Shown in pieces: positions 44,283 through 53,850 of a stretch of 64,000 nt of DNA. The DNA lies in NCBI RefSeq assembly GCF_017355835.1, contig NZ_JAFEWF010000008.1, forward strand, positions 372,001 through 436,000. Reading direction: 5' to 3'. The stretch's first letter is position 1. The number at the start of each line of letters is the position of its first letter. The DNA is from Desertivirga brevis (GTDB lineage Bacteria > Bacteroidota > Bacteroidia > Sphingobacteriales > Sphingobacteriaceae). The notes below the pieces were generated by a model. The model did no database searches. It was not told where the DNA came from and saw only the letters and a program-made list of their open reading frames with translations. Position numbers and translations under genes: made by a program.

Positions 44283-46244
44283 ATGAAACGAGTACAAATA
44301 AAATCCTTTATAGGAGCAGCAATACTCGCTATGTCCGTAGCTAGCTGTTCAAAAATATTAGAAGAGAATCCTCGAAATATATTCGACCCAACTTTCTTCA
44401 AAACAGAAAATGGTGTGCTAGGTGGTTTAACTAGCCAATATGCACATCTGCGTTATATCTACGGGCAAGCGTATTATTATAACGCAACCCAAACAGGAAC
44501 TGATGAGGCCACCTGGGGGCAAAGTGCTGATGGTAACTTTAAAGACATGGACTTTTCAGGTGTAGGGCAATTAACACCGACGACTAGCCGGGCGGATGTT
44601 TTATGGGGTGCATCTTTTTCTAATATCAATACGGCAAGTGGGATAATAGAAAATGCTGCAGCGGTTGGCATTTCTGAGGCTTTAATCGCCGAAGCACGTT
44701 TTTTTCGGGCATTTGACTATTTCCATCTAGTTCAAACGTTTGGAGGCGTACCGTTAGATTTAGGAGCCGGAGAGTTAAGGTTTAATACTAATCCAGTTAG
44801 GGTTTCCAAGCGTAATACTGTCCCCGAAGTTTATACAAAAGCAGTATTTCCGGATCTCCTGAAGGCTGTGAATGATCTTCCAGTTGCTGGAAGAGTAACA
44901 GGCGGTGCCACCAAAACTCTTGCACGGCTTTATCTGGCAAAAGCATACCTTACTTATGGATGGTGGCTTCAAAATCCCAACAATATTCCAACTTACCCTG
45001 CAACCCCGCGCACTGATCCTGATGGACATGATTCTCAATGGTATTTTCAGCAGGCTTACGATGTTGCAACTACAGCTATCGATAATCCAGGTCCATTTGC
45101 TCTTCAACCGACCTACTACGATGTGAATGTTGGCACAAACGACCGAAATAAAGAGATTCTATTATATGCAGATCATACTCAGACTAGTGAGTTTTATAAT
45201 GGATCAAGCTTGTCATTTGGGAGTGGAGGCGCTCCGGATAATTTTGCCAGTTGGATGATGACTTGGAACTATCCAGACCTGAGAAGTGCAACTACTCCAG
45301 GAGGAGCAGCATCTTTCGCTTCCGTTCTTCGTGAGGCAGCGCAGCCCCTAGGCCGCCCTTGGGTTAGAATGGCTCCTCCCATTGGTGTGTTTACAAACAC
45401 TTTTGCCGATAAAACACTTGATTCGCGCTACGATGGAACCTTTACAACAGTATACCGTGGAAATTGGCAAAAAGCCACCCCTGGTACTCCTCCTGCACAG
45501 GCAGTTGTGTATAACGCAAATAATTTACCAGTTAGCCCGGGAGAGCCTATTTTAACTTTCTTGAATGAAGAGCCTACCGTTCCGATCACCTATCCTAGTG
45601 ATGCAGGTAGAAGCAATGTTGGAGCCGGTCAATTACCCGGAAGAGCAGATTATGTAATTTCCCCAAATGGAATTAGCCGGATCGTCTATCCCGGCCTCTG
45701 GAAGCTTGGACCTTATCGTACTGATAACAACGGAGGATTAGGCCAACCAAATGCAGGAAGTACCCGTCCATTTAATATTGCTAAATTCTCAGAACTTTAT
45801 TTCATTGCTGCAGAGGCAGCCGTAAAAGGAGCAACTATTAAGTCTGGTAAAAGTGCAAGAGAATTATTAAACGTAATTCGAGGACGTGCCGGTAAATGGC
45901 GTTGGGATAATAATGGAAATACAGAAAAGGTTCAGGATAATAGCGCAACTTTGATTGCTGCTACCCCAACTACTATTACTATCGATTATATTTTAGCTGA
46001 ACGTTCAAGAGAATATTATGGGGAAGGGTACCGCTGGTTTGATTTAATTAGAACGCAGAAATGGAACGATTTGGCCTCAACTTATAGAATAGCAGGAACA
46101 GCTAAAGGCGATCATACTCCAGTTACTGTTACTCGTACTATTCAGCCGTTCCATTATTTACGCCCGATACCTCAGGGACAAATTGATGCTTTGGATATGA
46201 GTGCTGAAGAAAAAGCTGCATATCAAAACCCAGGCTATCAATAA
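44283..46244 (+). CDS. SusD/RagB-family outer-membrane glycan-binding lipoprotein
   Basis: This 653-residue protein has a lipoprotein signal (AILAMSVASC, Cys22). TPR-like helices follow, as in the RagB/SusD fold: EARFFRAFDYFHLVQTFGGVPL is the hallmark helix pair, and the C-terminal region has the family DYILAERSREYYGEGYRWFDLIRTQKWND. It sits over the SusC pore and captures glycan at the cell surface. At 653 residues it is longer than the usual 500-600, because of inserts between about 300 and 480 (STPGGAASF to GRADYVISPN). A terminator follows the stop codon, so SusC-SusD form one unit. Confidence 0.96.
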   Translation: MKRVQIKSFIGAAILAMSVASCSKILEENPRNIFDPTFFKTENGVLGGLTSQYAHLRYIYGQAYYYNATQTGTDEATWGQSADGNFKDMDFSGVGQLTPTTSRADVLWGASFSNINTASGIIENAAAVGISEALIAEARFFRAFDYFHLVQTFGGVPLDLGAGELRFNTNPVRVSKRNTVPEVYTKAVFPDLLKAVNDLPVAGRVTGGATKTLARLYLAKAYLTYGWWLQNPNNIPTYPATPRTDPDGHDSQWYFQQAYDVATTAIDNPGPFALQPTYYDVNVGTNDRNKEILLYADHTQTSEFYNGSSLSFGSGGAPDNFASWMMTWNYPDLRSATTPGGAASFASVLREAAQPLGRPWVRMAPPIGVFTNTFADKTLDSRYDGTFTTVYRGNWQKATPGTPPAQAVVYNANNLPVSPGEPILTFLNEEPTVPITYPSDAGRSNVGAGQLPGRADYVISPNGISRIVYPGLWKLGPYRTDNNGGLGQPNAGSTRPFNIAKFSELYFIAAEAAVKGATIKSGKSARELLNVIRGRAGKWRWDNNGNTEKVQDNSATLIAATPTTITIDYILAERSREYYGEGYRWFDLIRTQKWNDLASTYRIAGTAKGDHTPVTVTRTIQPFHYLRPIPQGQIDALDMSAEEKAAYQNPGYQ

Positions 46245-46268
46245 AATTACATTTCTATAATAGGTTAT

Positions 46269-46300
46269 AAATGGCTGCTCTCGGGCGGCCATTTTTATTT
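46269..46300 (+). terminator. Intrinsic terminator after SusD
   Basis: AAATGGC (46269-46275) pairs with GCCATTT (46288-46294), extended inside by a T-G wobble and GC/GC around a TCTCGG loop, and followed by TTATTTT. It lies 25 bp after the SusD stop and just before the next shared promoter. Confidence 0.75.
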
Positions 46301-46322
46301 TCAGCCTAAATCATTTTGCCCT

Positions 46323-46389
46323 TTTTAACATTAGTATAAGCTTGTTGCACAAACGTAGCCTCTGTTTATACATCTCGGCATTACTTTTA
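46323..46389 (+). promoter_or_regulatory. Shared PUL promoter element, copy 2 (before CE1-like esterase)
   Basis: TTTTAACA at 46323-46330 is followed 59 bp later (start to start) by TACTTTTA at 46382-46389, a TAnnTTTG-like box with one mismatch. A weaker second half-site, GTTGCACA, lies at 46344-46351 (21 bp after the first). Spacing matches copies 1 and 3 exactly. The transcript would have a leader of about 68 nt before the esterase gene at 46464. Confidence 0.55.
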
Positions 46390-46457
46390 TTGCTCGATGA
46401 ACAGACACACGGATTGCTGTTACTCAGGTACGGCTTAAGTAATCATTATTATTCTAA

Positions 46458-47360
<903 letters not shown>

Positions 47361-47405
47361 TAGTATTTTATCTGGTGTTGATACTGAGAATCCAAAATAA
47401 TAATT

Positions 47406-47450
47406 CACATACGCACGCACATACACACACACTCACACACACTACACACT
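47406..47450 (+). repeat. Imperfect CA-dinucleotide repeat
   Basis: The stretch is about 45 bp of CACA units with scattered CG, TA and TC changes. It sits between the esterase gene and the GH97 gene and ends 23 bp before the GH97 start. A second A/C simple repeat lies before the gene at 52455. Slippage here could change spacing upstream of the gene. Confidence 0.85.
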
Positions 47451-47473
47451 AGCTAACTAATCAATCTTGAACG

Positions 47474-49420
47474 ATGAAAAAATTTTTCCTTTCAGCTATG
47501 CTGTCTTTTTTGTTCTCATCCGGGTTTTCGCAGGATGCGATGGTTTTAAGTCCAGACAAATACTTAAAGTTAAATATAACAGTGCAATCTGGCACTCCCA
47601 TGTATTCTGTCATTTATAAGGGTAAAACAATACTGGAAAATTCGCCACTAGGACTTAAAACAAATGAGGGCGATTTCAGTGCCAACATGAAATATCTTGG
47701 CAAGTCCGAAGCTTCAATAAGTAAAGATTATGTTCAAGATAAGATAAAGAGATCTGAGGTAAAATACCGTGCTAATAAGCTTACCTGCGTTCTGGAGAAT
47801 ACTCAGAAAAAGCAGATAAGTGTTGTTTTTCAGGTAAGCAATAATGATATAGCTTTCAGGTATGAATTACCTGAATGGGGAGAACGACGGTCTTGCGTTA
47901 TTGAGAAGGAGACAACAGGATTCAGATTTCCTTCCTATACAACCACTTTCTTGTCTCCGATGATGCGTCCTATGACTGGTTTTGCAAGGACAGCCCCAAG
48001 CTATGAAAGTGGATATATTGCAGATGCTCCAATGGTAAAAAATAATCCGCAAAGTGGGGGATATGTATTTCCGGGACTCTTTCGCATAGGCAATAATGGT
48101 TGGGTGCTTCTTTCTGAAACTGGGGTAAGCAGCCAATATTGCGGATCACACCTCGGCGAGTGTTCAAAGGACGGTATTTATAGTATAGAATATCCGGACG
48201 TAAGGCAGAATAATGGCTTTGGCAGTACTGGGGCAGCAATCGCATTACCAGGGGCAACTCCATGGCGAACAATAACCGTTGGTGATAATCTAAAACCAAT
48301 TGTTGAAACCACTATCCCATTCGATGTGGTTGATCCTTTATACGAGCCTTCCCAAAAATATAGATATGGGAAGTCTACCTGGAGTTGGATAGTATGGCAA
48401 GATAACAGTATGAACTACGAAGATCAGGTTAAATTTATTGATCTGGCAGCTAGCTTGAAGTATGAGTACATTTTGATCGACGCCCTTTGGGATACTAATA
48501 TTGGGAAAGAGCGTATGAAGGACCTGATCAGTTATGCAAAATCCAAGGGAGTCGATGTATTCTTATGGTATAATTCAAACGGTCCTTTTAATGATGCTCC
48601 ACAAGGACCAAGGAATAAAATGAATACCTCCATCGAGAGAAAGAAGGAGATGAATTGGCTACAGGAGGCCGGAGTTAAAGGCTTGAAAGTGGATTTCTTT
48701 GGAGGTGACAAGCAGGAAAATATGCGCTTGTATGAAGATATCCTTTCTGATGCCAACGACTATGGCCTGATGATCGTATTTCATGGAACAACTCTTCCCA
48801 GGGGATGGGAACGAATGTATCCTAATTTTGTAGGCAGTGAAGCTGTAGTTGCATCAGAGATGCTGGTTTTTGTTCAGGCAGTCAGAGAGTCCGAGGCGTA
48901 TAACGCTACACTTCATCCCTTTATCAGAAACACTGTAGGAAGTATGGAATTCGGTGGCACGCTCCTCAATAAGTTCCTGGTAAAAAGTAACGAAGGTAGA
49001 AACAAACGACTAACAACTGATGCTTTCCAGCTGGCTACAGCCGTACTATTCCAAAACCCTGTGCAAATGTTTGGCCTCACTCCTAATAATCTGACAGACG
49101 TTCCTCCATTCGAAATTGAATTTATGAAGCAGGTACCAACTACCTGGGATGAAACTGTTTATATTGATGGGTATCCTGGTAAATATTGTGTATTAGCTCG
49201 CCGTAACGGTGATAACTGGTATGTGGCTGGTGTAAACGCAGAGAAAAATCCCTTAAAACTAAAAGTACAACTGCCTATGCTTGCGGGAAGAAAAGTGCGA
49301 ATGATTGGCGATAGTCAGAATAAGGATCCATACCTGAAGGAAGTAGAAATTAAGAAGAATGGCCTGCTGGAGGTGGAGATGCAGTCTGGTGGAGGAATGG
49401 TTTTGGCTCCAATAAAGTAG
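47474..49420 (+). CDS. GH97 family glycoside hydrolase, probable alpha-galactosidase type (copy 1)
   Basis: This 648-residue secreted protein has a signal peptide (FFLSAMLSFLFSSGFSQ). The N-terminal beta domain begins LSPDKYLKLNITVQSG. The TIM barrel holds YEYILIDALWD, WYNSNGPFN, GVKGLKVDFFGGDKQENM and MIVFHGTTLPRGWER, and the C-terminal beta domain follows. GH97 contains both inverting alpha-glucosidases (SusB) and retaining alpha-galactosidases; the latter have an Asp nucleophile. The KVDFF segment has such an Asp, which favours the retaining alpha-galactosidase type, though this is inferred from memory of the family. It follows the CE1 gene and is followed at once by a broken GH95. Confidence 0.88.
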   Translation: MKKFFLSAMLSFLFSSGFSQDAMVLSPDKYLKLNITVQSGTPMYSVIYKGKTILENSPLGLKTNEGDFSANMKYLGKSEASISKDYVQDKIKRSEVKYRANKLTCVLENTQKKQISVVFQVSNNDIAFRYELPEWGERRSCVIEKETTGFRFPSYTTTFLSPMMRPMTGFARTAPSYESGYIADAPMVKNNPQSGGYVFPGLFRIGNNGWVLLSETGVSSQYCGSHLGECSKDGIYSIEYPDVRQNNGFGSTGAAIALPGATPWRTITVGDNLKPIVETTIPFDVVDPLYEPSQKYRYGKSTWSWIVWQDNSMNYEDQVKFIDLAASLKYEYILIDALWDTNIGKERMKDLISYAKSKGVDVFLWYNSNGPFNDAPQGPRNKMNTSIERKKEMNWLQEAGVKGLKVDFFGGDKQENMRLYEDILSDANDYGLMIVFHGTTLPRGWERMYPNFVGSEAVVASEMLVFVQAVRESEAYNATLHPFIRNTVGSMEFGGTLLNKFLVKSNEGRNKRLTTDAFQLATAVLFQNPVQMFGLTPNNLTDVPPFEIEFMKQVPTTWDETVYIDGYPGKYCVLARRNGDNWYVAGVNAEKNPLKLKVQLPMLAGRKVRMIGDSQNKDPYLKEVEIKKNGLLEVEMQSGGGMVLAPIK

Positions 49421-49424
49421 GACG

Positions 49425-49998
49425 ATGATTAAGAATAATTCGGGTTCCTTAGCTGAAACACTTGCTTCTCAATTAACAAGAGGTTTTTTAACTATCATCT
49501 TGATTTTATTTCTGATTAATAGGCAAATATATGCCCAAAATTTGTCAAACTCATCGCAACATTCCTCTTTAAAACTTTGGTACAACAAACCTTCAGGCAA
49601 GGTATGGGAAAATGCGTTACCTATAGGAAATGGAAGGCTGGGAGCTATGGTTTATGGGAATGTTGAGACAGAGACGATTCAAATGAACGAGCACACACTT
49701 TGGAGCGGAGGTCCCAATCGCAATGATAATCCTAGTGCTTTGGATTCCCTAGAGGCAATACGAAAGCTCTTTTTTGAAGGAAAACAGAAGCGAATGAGGT
49801 CAACCGCTTAAGTCTCCTGGTATTAAGTTAAAAGTTGCTTCAGGTCAGAATAGCAATCCTTTTTATAGAGTTCCCGCAACCCCGGATCCGGTTGTCTCTC
49901 CAAAAGCAACTTTTGTAGTTCCTCCGCTTGAAGGTACTGTAGTATTTGATGTAGCTACACTGGCTGGCAATGAATATACTTTCTATGCCCGGGAATAA
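49425..49998 (+). pseudogene. Broken GH95 gene (fucosidase/L-galactosidase family), N- and C-terminal remnants
   Basis: From the ATG at 49425 the frame encodes a signal-like leader and a clear GH95 N-terminus (KLWYNKPSGKVWENALPIGNGRLGAMVYGN, MNEHTLWSGGPNRNDNPSALDSLEAIRKLFFEGKQ). It stops at 49809-49811 after about 128 residues, whereas intact GH95 proteins are near 800. Another frame, open from 49798 to a TAA at 49996-49998, encodes GQPLKSPGIKLKV and NSNPFYRVPATPDPVVSPKA, which look like a C-terminal remnant. An internal deletion of about 600 codons with a frameshift explains both. GH95 enzymes act on alpha-L-fucose or alpha-L-galactose; this copy cannot be active. Confidence 0.78.
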
Positions 49999-50061
49999 CA
50001 TATTTACTCCTTGACTTTCAAAAGAATGATGAAGCGTTATTTTTAAAATAAATTTTGGCCC

Positions 50062-50128
50062 TTTTAACAAAAGTGATATTCATTTTCACATTTGTCCCCC
50101 TTCAGCAATAGCTGTTCAAATAGCTTTG
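50062..50128 (+). promoter_or_regulatory. Shared PUL promoter element, copy 3 (before SASA esterase)
   Basis: TTTTAACA at 50062-50069 lies 59 bp (start to start) upstream of TAGCTTTG at 50121-50128, a full TAnnTTTG match. TTTTCACA at 50083-50090 is the second half-site, 21 bp after the first. The predicted transcript start is about 30 nt before the gene at 50166. The spacing equals copies 1 and 2. Confidence 0.6.
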
Positions 50129-50165
50129 CTTTAAAACTAACTCTGCTTACCGTTATAAACAAGAA

Positions 50166-51008
50166 ATGAAACGAATACGTGTTGTAGTTGCTTTTTTAGC
50201 ATTTTTATCATCTAGCCTGGATTGCTTTTCACAAGACTCGAAATTCTATATATTCTTATGTCTCGGACAATCGAATATGGAGGGAAATGCCAAATTTGAA
50301 CCTATTGATACTCTGGTTGATCCACGCTTCCAGGTTCTTGAAGCAGTTGATTGCCCTGCTTTAAAGAGAACCAAGGGCAGTTGGTACCCGGCTGTTCCTC
50401 CCTTGGCAAGGTGTAAAACAGGTCTAACACCTGCCGATTATTTCGGTCGCACTCTTATAGAGAATCTGCCTAAAGATGTAAAAGTAGGGGTAATTAATGT
50501 CGCTGTAGGTGGCTGTAAAATAGAATTATTTGATAAAGATAATTATCAGTCTTATGTTTCCTCTGCTCCAAATTGGTTGCAAAACACTGTAAAAGAATAT
50601 GATGGAAACCCTTACGGCCGACTTGTAGAGATGGCCAAGCTGGCACAAAAGAAGGGGGTAATAAAAGGCATCCTACTACATCAGGGCGAATCAAATACTA
50701 ATGATGCTACCTGGCCCGGAAAAGTTAAAAATGTATACAATAACCTCTTGAATGATTTGAATCTTCAATCAGGTTCTGTTCCTCTCCTGGCTGGAGAAGT
50801 GGTTCATGCAGACCAGGGAGGTATCTGTGCTAGTATGAATAAAATTATCGCCACCCTTCCTGAAGTTATCCCTAATTCTTATGTGATTTCGTCAAGTGGC
50901 TGTGAAGACACAACTGACAATCTTCATTTTTCAGCTGCAGGATACAGGGAGCTTGGAAAAAGATATGGATTAAAAATGCTTTCCCTGCTAGGGTATAAGT
51001 TGAAATAG
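50166..51008 (+). CDS. SASA-family carbohydrate acetylesterase (CE6-like)
   Basis: This 280-residue secreted protein has a signal peptide (VVVAFLAFLSSSLDCFSQ). The SGNH-like fold has FLCLGQSNMEGN (Ser36 nucleophile), a NVAVGGCKIELF Gly turn, GILLHQGESNTND and SGCEDTTDNLHFSAAGYRELG, which supplies the Asp-His pair. CE6-type members deacetylate xylan and other O-acetylated polysaccharides, including pectin or sialic acid in relatives. Near GH10 and GH43 genes, acetyl-xylan is the likely target. It is the first gene after promoter copy 3, and GH43 follows 44 bp later, so both belong to one unit. Confidence 0.85.
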   Translation: MKRIRVVVAFLAFLSSSLDCFSQDSKFYIFLCLGQSNMEGNAKFEPIDTLVDPRFQVLEAVDCPALKRTKGSWYPAVPPLARCKTGLTPADYFGRTLIENLPKDVKVGVINVAVGGCKIELFDKDNYQSYVSSAPNWLQNTVKEYDGNPYGRLVEMAKLAQKKGVIKGILLHQGESNTNDATWPGKVKNVYNNLLNDLNLQSGSVPLLAGEVVHADQGGICASMNKIIATLPEVIPNSYVISSSGCEDTTDNLHFSAAGYRELGKRYGLKMLSLLGYKLK

Positions 51009-51052
51009 CCCTAGAAATACCATTAAGTGCAATAAAATAGCTGACCGTTAAA

Positions 51053-52399
51053 ATGTTCAAAAATATATTCAGGAGAAGTCTTTCGGCAATCTTAGTGCTT
51101 CTTGCTAGTACCCTATTTGCCCAAAATCCTTTTATTACTAACCAATTTACCGCAGATCCCACTGCCCGGGTTTTTGGCGATAGAGTGTATGTTTATCCGT
51201 CACATGATATCCCACCAGCTCCGGGAAAAGGCCGTCCTAACTGGTTCGTTATGGAGGATTATCACGTCTTTTCTTCCGGCAATCTTGTCGACTGGACTGA
51301 TCATGGTATGATCGTTCATCAAAATAAGGTTCCATGGGTAAAACCTGAGAGCTATAGTATGTGGGCTCCCGACTGTATTTACCGGAATGGTAAATACTAT
51401 TTTTACTTTCCCAGCACCCCTGCTGATACAAATGCAAATGGTAAAGGTTTTACAATAGGAGTAGCCGTTGCTGACAAACCTACAGGACCATTTGTACCTC
51501 AGGCAACACCAATAAAGAATGTTAAGGGTATTGATCCTAATGTTTTTATAGACAAAGATGGCCAGGCCTATCTGTACTGGTCGCAAGGAAATATTTATGG
51601 GGCAAAGCTTAAGGAGAATATGCTAGAGTTAGCTTCAGAACCTATTGTTCTTCAGGATCTTCCTACCAAGGGTTTAAAAGAAGGACCCTTCCTCTTTGAG
51701 CGTAACGGAATTTATTACATGACCTACCCGCATGTAGAGAATAGGATTGAAAGGCTGGAATATGCTGTAGGAAACAATCCTCTCGGTCCGTTCAAGTTTG
51801 CCGGAGTCATCATGGATGAATCGCCTACTGGTTGTTGGACCAACCATCATTCCTTTATACAATTTAAAAACCAATGGTATTTATTTTATCATCATAACGA
51901 TCTGTCGCCCAAATTCGATAAAAATAGGTCGATAAGGGTAGATAGTCTGTTTTTCAACGAAGATGGTACAATTCGAAAAGTAATTCCAACATTAAGAGGC
52001 GTAGGCTTGAGCAATGCCAGAAAAGTAATACAAATAGACCGTTATTCAGAGGTAAGCGAACAAGGTATTACAGTGGATTTTCTGGATACCGCAAGCCGCA
52101 TGAAGGGCTGGAAAGTTAATTTTAACCAAAAAGATGCTTGGGTCAGGTATAACTCAGTAGACTTCAATAATACAAACCTGAAAAAGTTGATAATTCGCAA
52201 CTTGGCAGCAGAAGATGCTTTACTCGAACTTCGAGCAGACGGTAAAAATGGACCTTTGATTGGGCAAATAGTCCTTAAAAAATCAGGAGGCTGGAGGGAA
52301 AATGGGTTCTCAGCAAAAGCTCCCAAAGGAGTCCATGATCTTTATATAATTATGAAAAGCTCTGCACCTGTGTCAGTTGACTGGCTACGCTTTCAATAA
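51053..52399 (+). CDS. GH43 family glycosidase with C-terminal CBM6-like domain (copy 1)
   Basis: This 448-residue secreted protein has a signal peptide (LSAILVLLASTLFAQ) and a five-bladed propeller. The catalytic residues are Asp35 (FTADPTARVF, general base), Asp161 (GIDPNVFID) and Glu210 (KEGPFLFE, general acid). A beta-sandwich of CBM6 type starts near residue 320 (RYSEVSEQGITVDFL, and LKKLIIRNLAAEDALLELRADGKNG further on). GH43 enzymes here are likely alpha-L-arabinofuranosidase or beta-xylosidase; the sequence does not fix which. It starts 44 bp after the acetylesterase gene, in the same unit. Confidence 0.9.
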   Translation: MFKNIFRRSLSAILVLLASTLFAQNPFITNQFTADPTARVFGDRVYVYPSHDIPPAPGKGRPNWFVMEDYHVFSSGNLVDWTDHGMIVHQNKVPWVKPESYSMWAPDCIYRNGKYYFYFPSTPADTNANGKGFTIGVAVADKPTGPFVPQATPIKNVKGIDPNVFIDKDGQAYLYWSQGNIYGAKLKENMLELASEPIVLQDLPTKGLKEGPFLFERNGIYYMTYPHVENRIERLEYAVGNNPLGPFKFAGVIMDESPTGCWTNHHSFIQFKNQWYLFYHHNDLSPKFDKNRSIRVDSLFFNEDGTIRKVIPTLRGVGLSNARKVIQIDRYSEVSEQGITVDFLDTASRMKGWKVNFNQKDAWVRYNSVDFNNTNLKKLIIRNLAAEDALLELRADGKNGPLIGQIVLKKSGGWRENGFSAKAPKGVHDLYIIMKSSAPVSVDWLRFQ

Positions 52400-52418
52400 C
52401 TTAAATTCCATGCTCTTG

Positions 52419-52443
52419 ACACACACAAAAAAAAAACACACAA
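52419..52443 (+). repeat. A/C simple repeat before GH43 copy 2
   Basis: ACACACACA, an A10 run and a further CACACA lie in the 55-bp gap between two GH43 genes and end 11 bp before the start codon at 52455. Like the CA repeat before the GH97 gene, this is a slippage-prone stretch close to a start. Confidence 0.8.
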
Positions 52444-52454
52444 CGAATATAATA

Positions 52455-53807
52455 ATGGATAAAAGAAAAATATGCCTTTCGATGATTGGGCTGTTCATAC
52501 AATTAGTTACAAAAGCTCAAAATCCTATTATACAAACCATTTACACTGCAGATCCGGCACCTATGGTTTATAACGATACTGTCTATCTATATACAGGTCA
52601 CGATGAGGATAAATCGACCTGGTTTACAATGAAGGATTGGAGATGCTATACTTCTACAGATATGGTAAACTGGACTGATCGCGGATCACCTTTATCGCTC
52701 AAAACATTTAGCTGGGCCAAGAAGGACGCATGGGCAGGGCAGTGTATTCCTAGAAATGGTAAATTCTATTGGTATGTACCTATGAACCACGAAACGATGG
52801 GGATGTCTATTGGTGTGGCTGTCTCTGATAGTCCTACCGGTCCATTTAAAGATGCCATTGGCAGGCCTCTAGTGCATAGTGGTAATGGAGATATAGACCC
52901 AACTGTTTTTATTGACGAGGACGGACAGGCATATCTCTATTGGGGAAATCCCTATCTCAAATATGTTAAGTTGAATGAAGACATGGTCTCGTATTCTGGC
53001 GAAGTAGTAACGGTGCCATTGAATAAGGAAGGATTCAATGTACGATACAAAGATGTAGATAAAAGACCCTCAGCATACGAAGAGGGTCCCTGGATTTATA
53101 AACGAAATAACTTGTATTACATGCATTATGCAGCCGGTGGAGTTCCTGAGCATCTTGCTTATTCAACCAGCAGAAGTGCAACAGGACCTTGGGTTTACCG
53201 CGATACTATAATGCGTGTAATTGGCAAAGGAGGTGCTTTCACAAATCATCCTGGCGTAATCGATTACAAGGGAAGATCATTCTTTTTTTACCACAATGGG
53301 GCTTTGCCTGGTGGCGGAGGTTTTACCCGATCGGTGTGTTTAGATGAGTTTCAGTATAATGAAGATGGAAGTATTCCACGTATCTCTCCTACAAAAGAAG
53401 GTGTAAAACCTGTGAAAAATCTTGATCCATTCATCCGGCAGGAGGCCGCAACTATTGCCTGGGAAGAAGGGGTTGAAACAGAGCGCAGTACAGAAGTGGG
53501 AGTATATGTAACCGAGATCAGCAATGGGGATTTTATCAAAGTGAGAAGTGTTGATTTCAAAAAGGGGGCAAAAAAGTTTGAGGCGAGTATAGCTTCGGCT
53601 TCAAATGGAACGATTGAAATTTATGCCGATAAGTTAGACGGAGAATTATTGGGTGTCTGTAATTTGAAGGATACAGGAGGGCTGGAGAAATGGGCAACGC
53701 TTTCAAGTAAAGTCAAAAAAATAGGAGGTGTCCACGACTTGTACTTTGTTTTCAAAGTTAAAGATGAAAGATCGTTCAATTTCAACTGGTGGAAGTTTCG
53801 AAAATAA
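52455..53807 (+). CDS. GH43 family glycosidase with C-terminal CBM6-like domain (copy 2)
   Basis: I start at the ATG at 52455 (MDKRKICLSMIGLF, 450 residues), because the leader that follows is a signal peptide; the in-frame codons upstream come from the end of the previous gene. The catalytic residues are Asp33 (YTADPAPMV), Asp148 (DIDPTVFIDE) and Glu210 (EEGPWIYKRN). The second half is a CBM6-like beta-sandwich (NGDFIKVRSVDFKKGAKKFEASI). Its sequence differs clearly from copy 1 around the active site, so the two may release different sugars, such as arabinose and xylose. It lies 55 bp after copy 1. Confidence 0.9.
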   Translation: MDKRKICLSMIGLFIQLVTKAQNPIIQTIYTADPAPMVYNDTVYLYTGHDEDKSTWFTMKDWRCYTSTDMVNWTDRGSPLSLKTFSWAKKDAWAGQCIPRNGKFYWYVPMNHETMGMSIGVAVSDSPTGPFKDAIGRPLVHSGNGDIDPTVFIDEDGQAYLYWGNPYLKYVKLNEDMVSYSGEVVTVPLNKEGFNVRYKDVDKRPSAYEEGPWIYKRNNLYYMHYAAGGVPEHLAYSTSRSATGPWVYRDTIMRVIGKGGAFTNHPGVIDYKGRSFFFYHNGALPGGGGFTRSVCLDEFQYNEDGSIPRISPTKEGVKPVKNLDPFIRQEAATIAWEEGVETERSTEVGVYVTEISNGDFIKVRSVDFKKGAKKFEASIASASNGTIEIYADKLDGELLGVCNLKDTGGLEKWATLSSKVKKIGGVHDLYFVFKVKDERSFNFNWWKFRK

Positions 53808-53850
53808 TCTATACACCTCACTTCTACTTTAATTCTATACTTGACAAAGA

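Noticed and set aside
47406..47450. CRISPR-like repeat array
   Set aside because: It is a low-complexity dinucleotide run with no spacers of equal length and no cas genes nearby.
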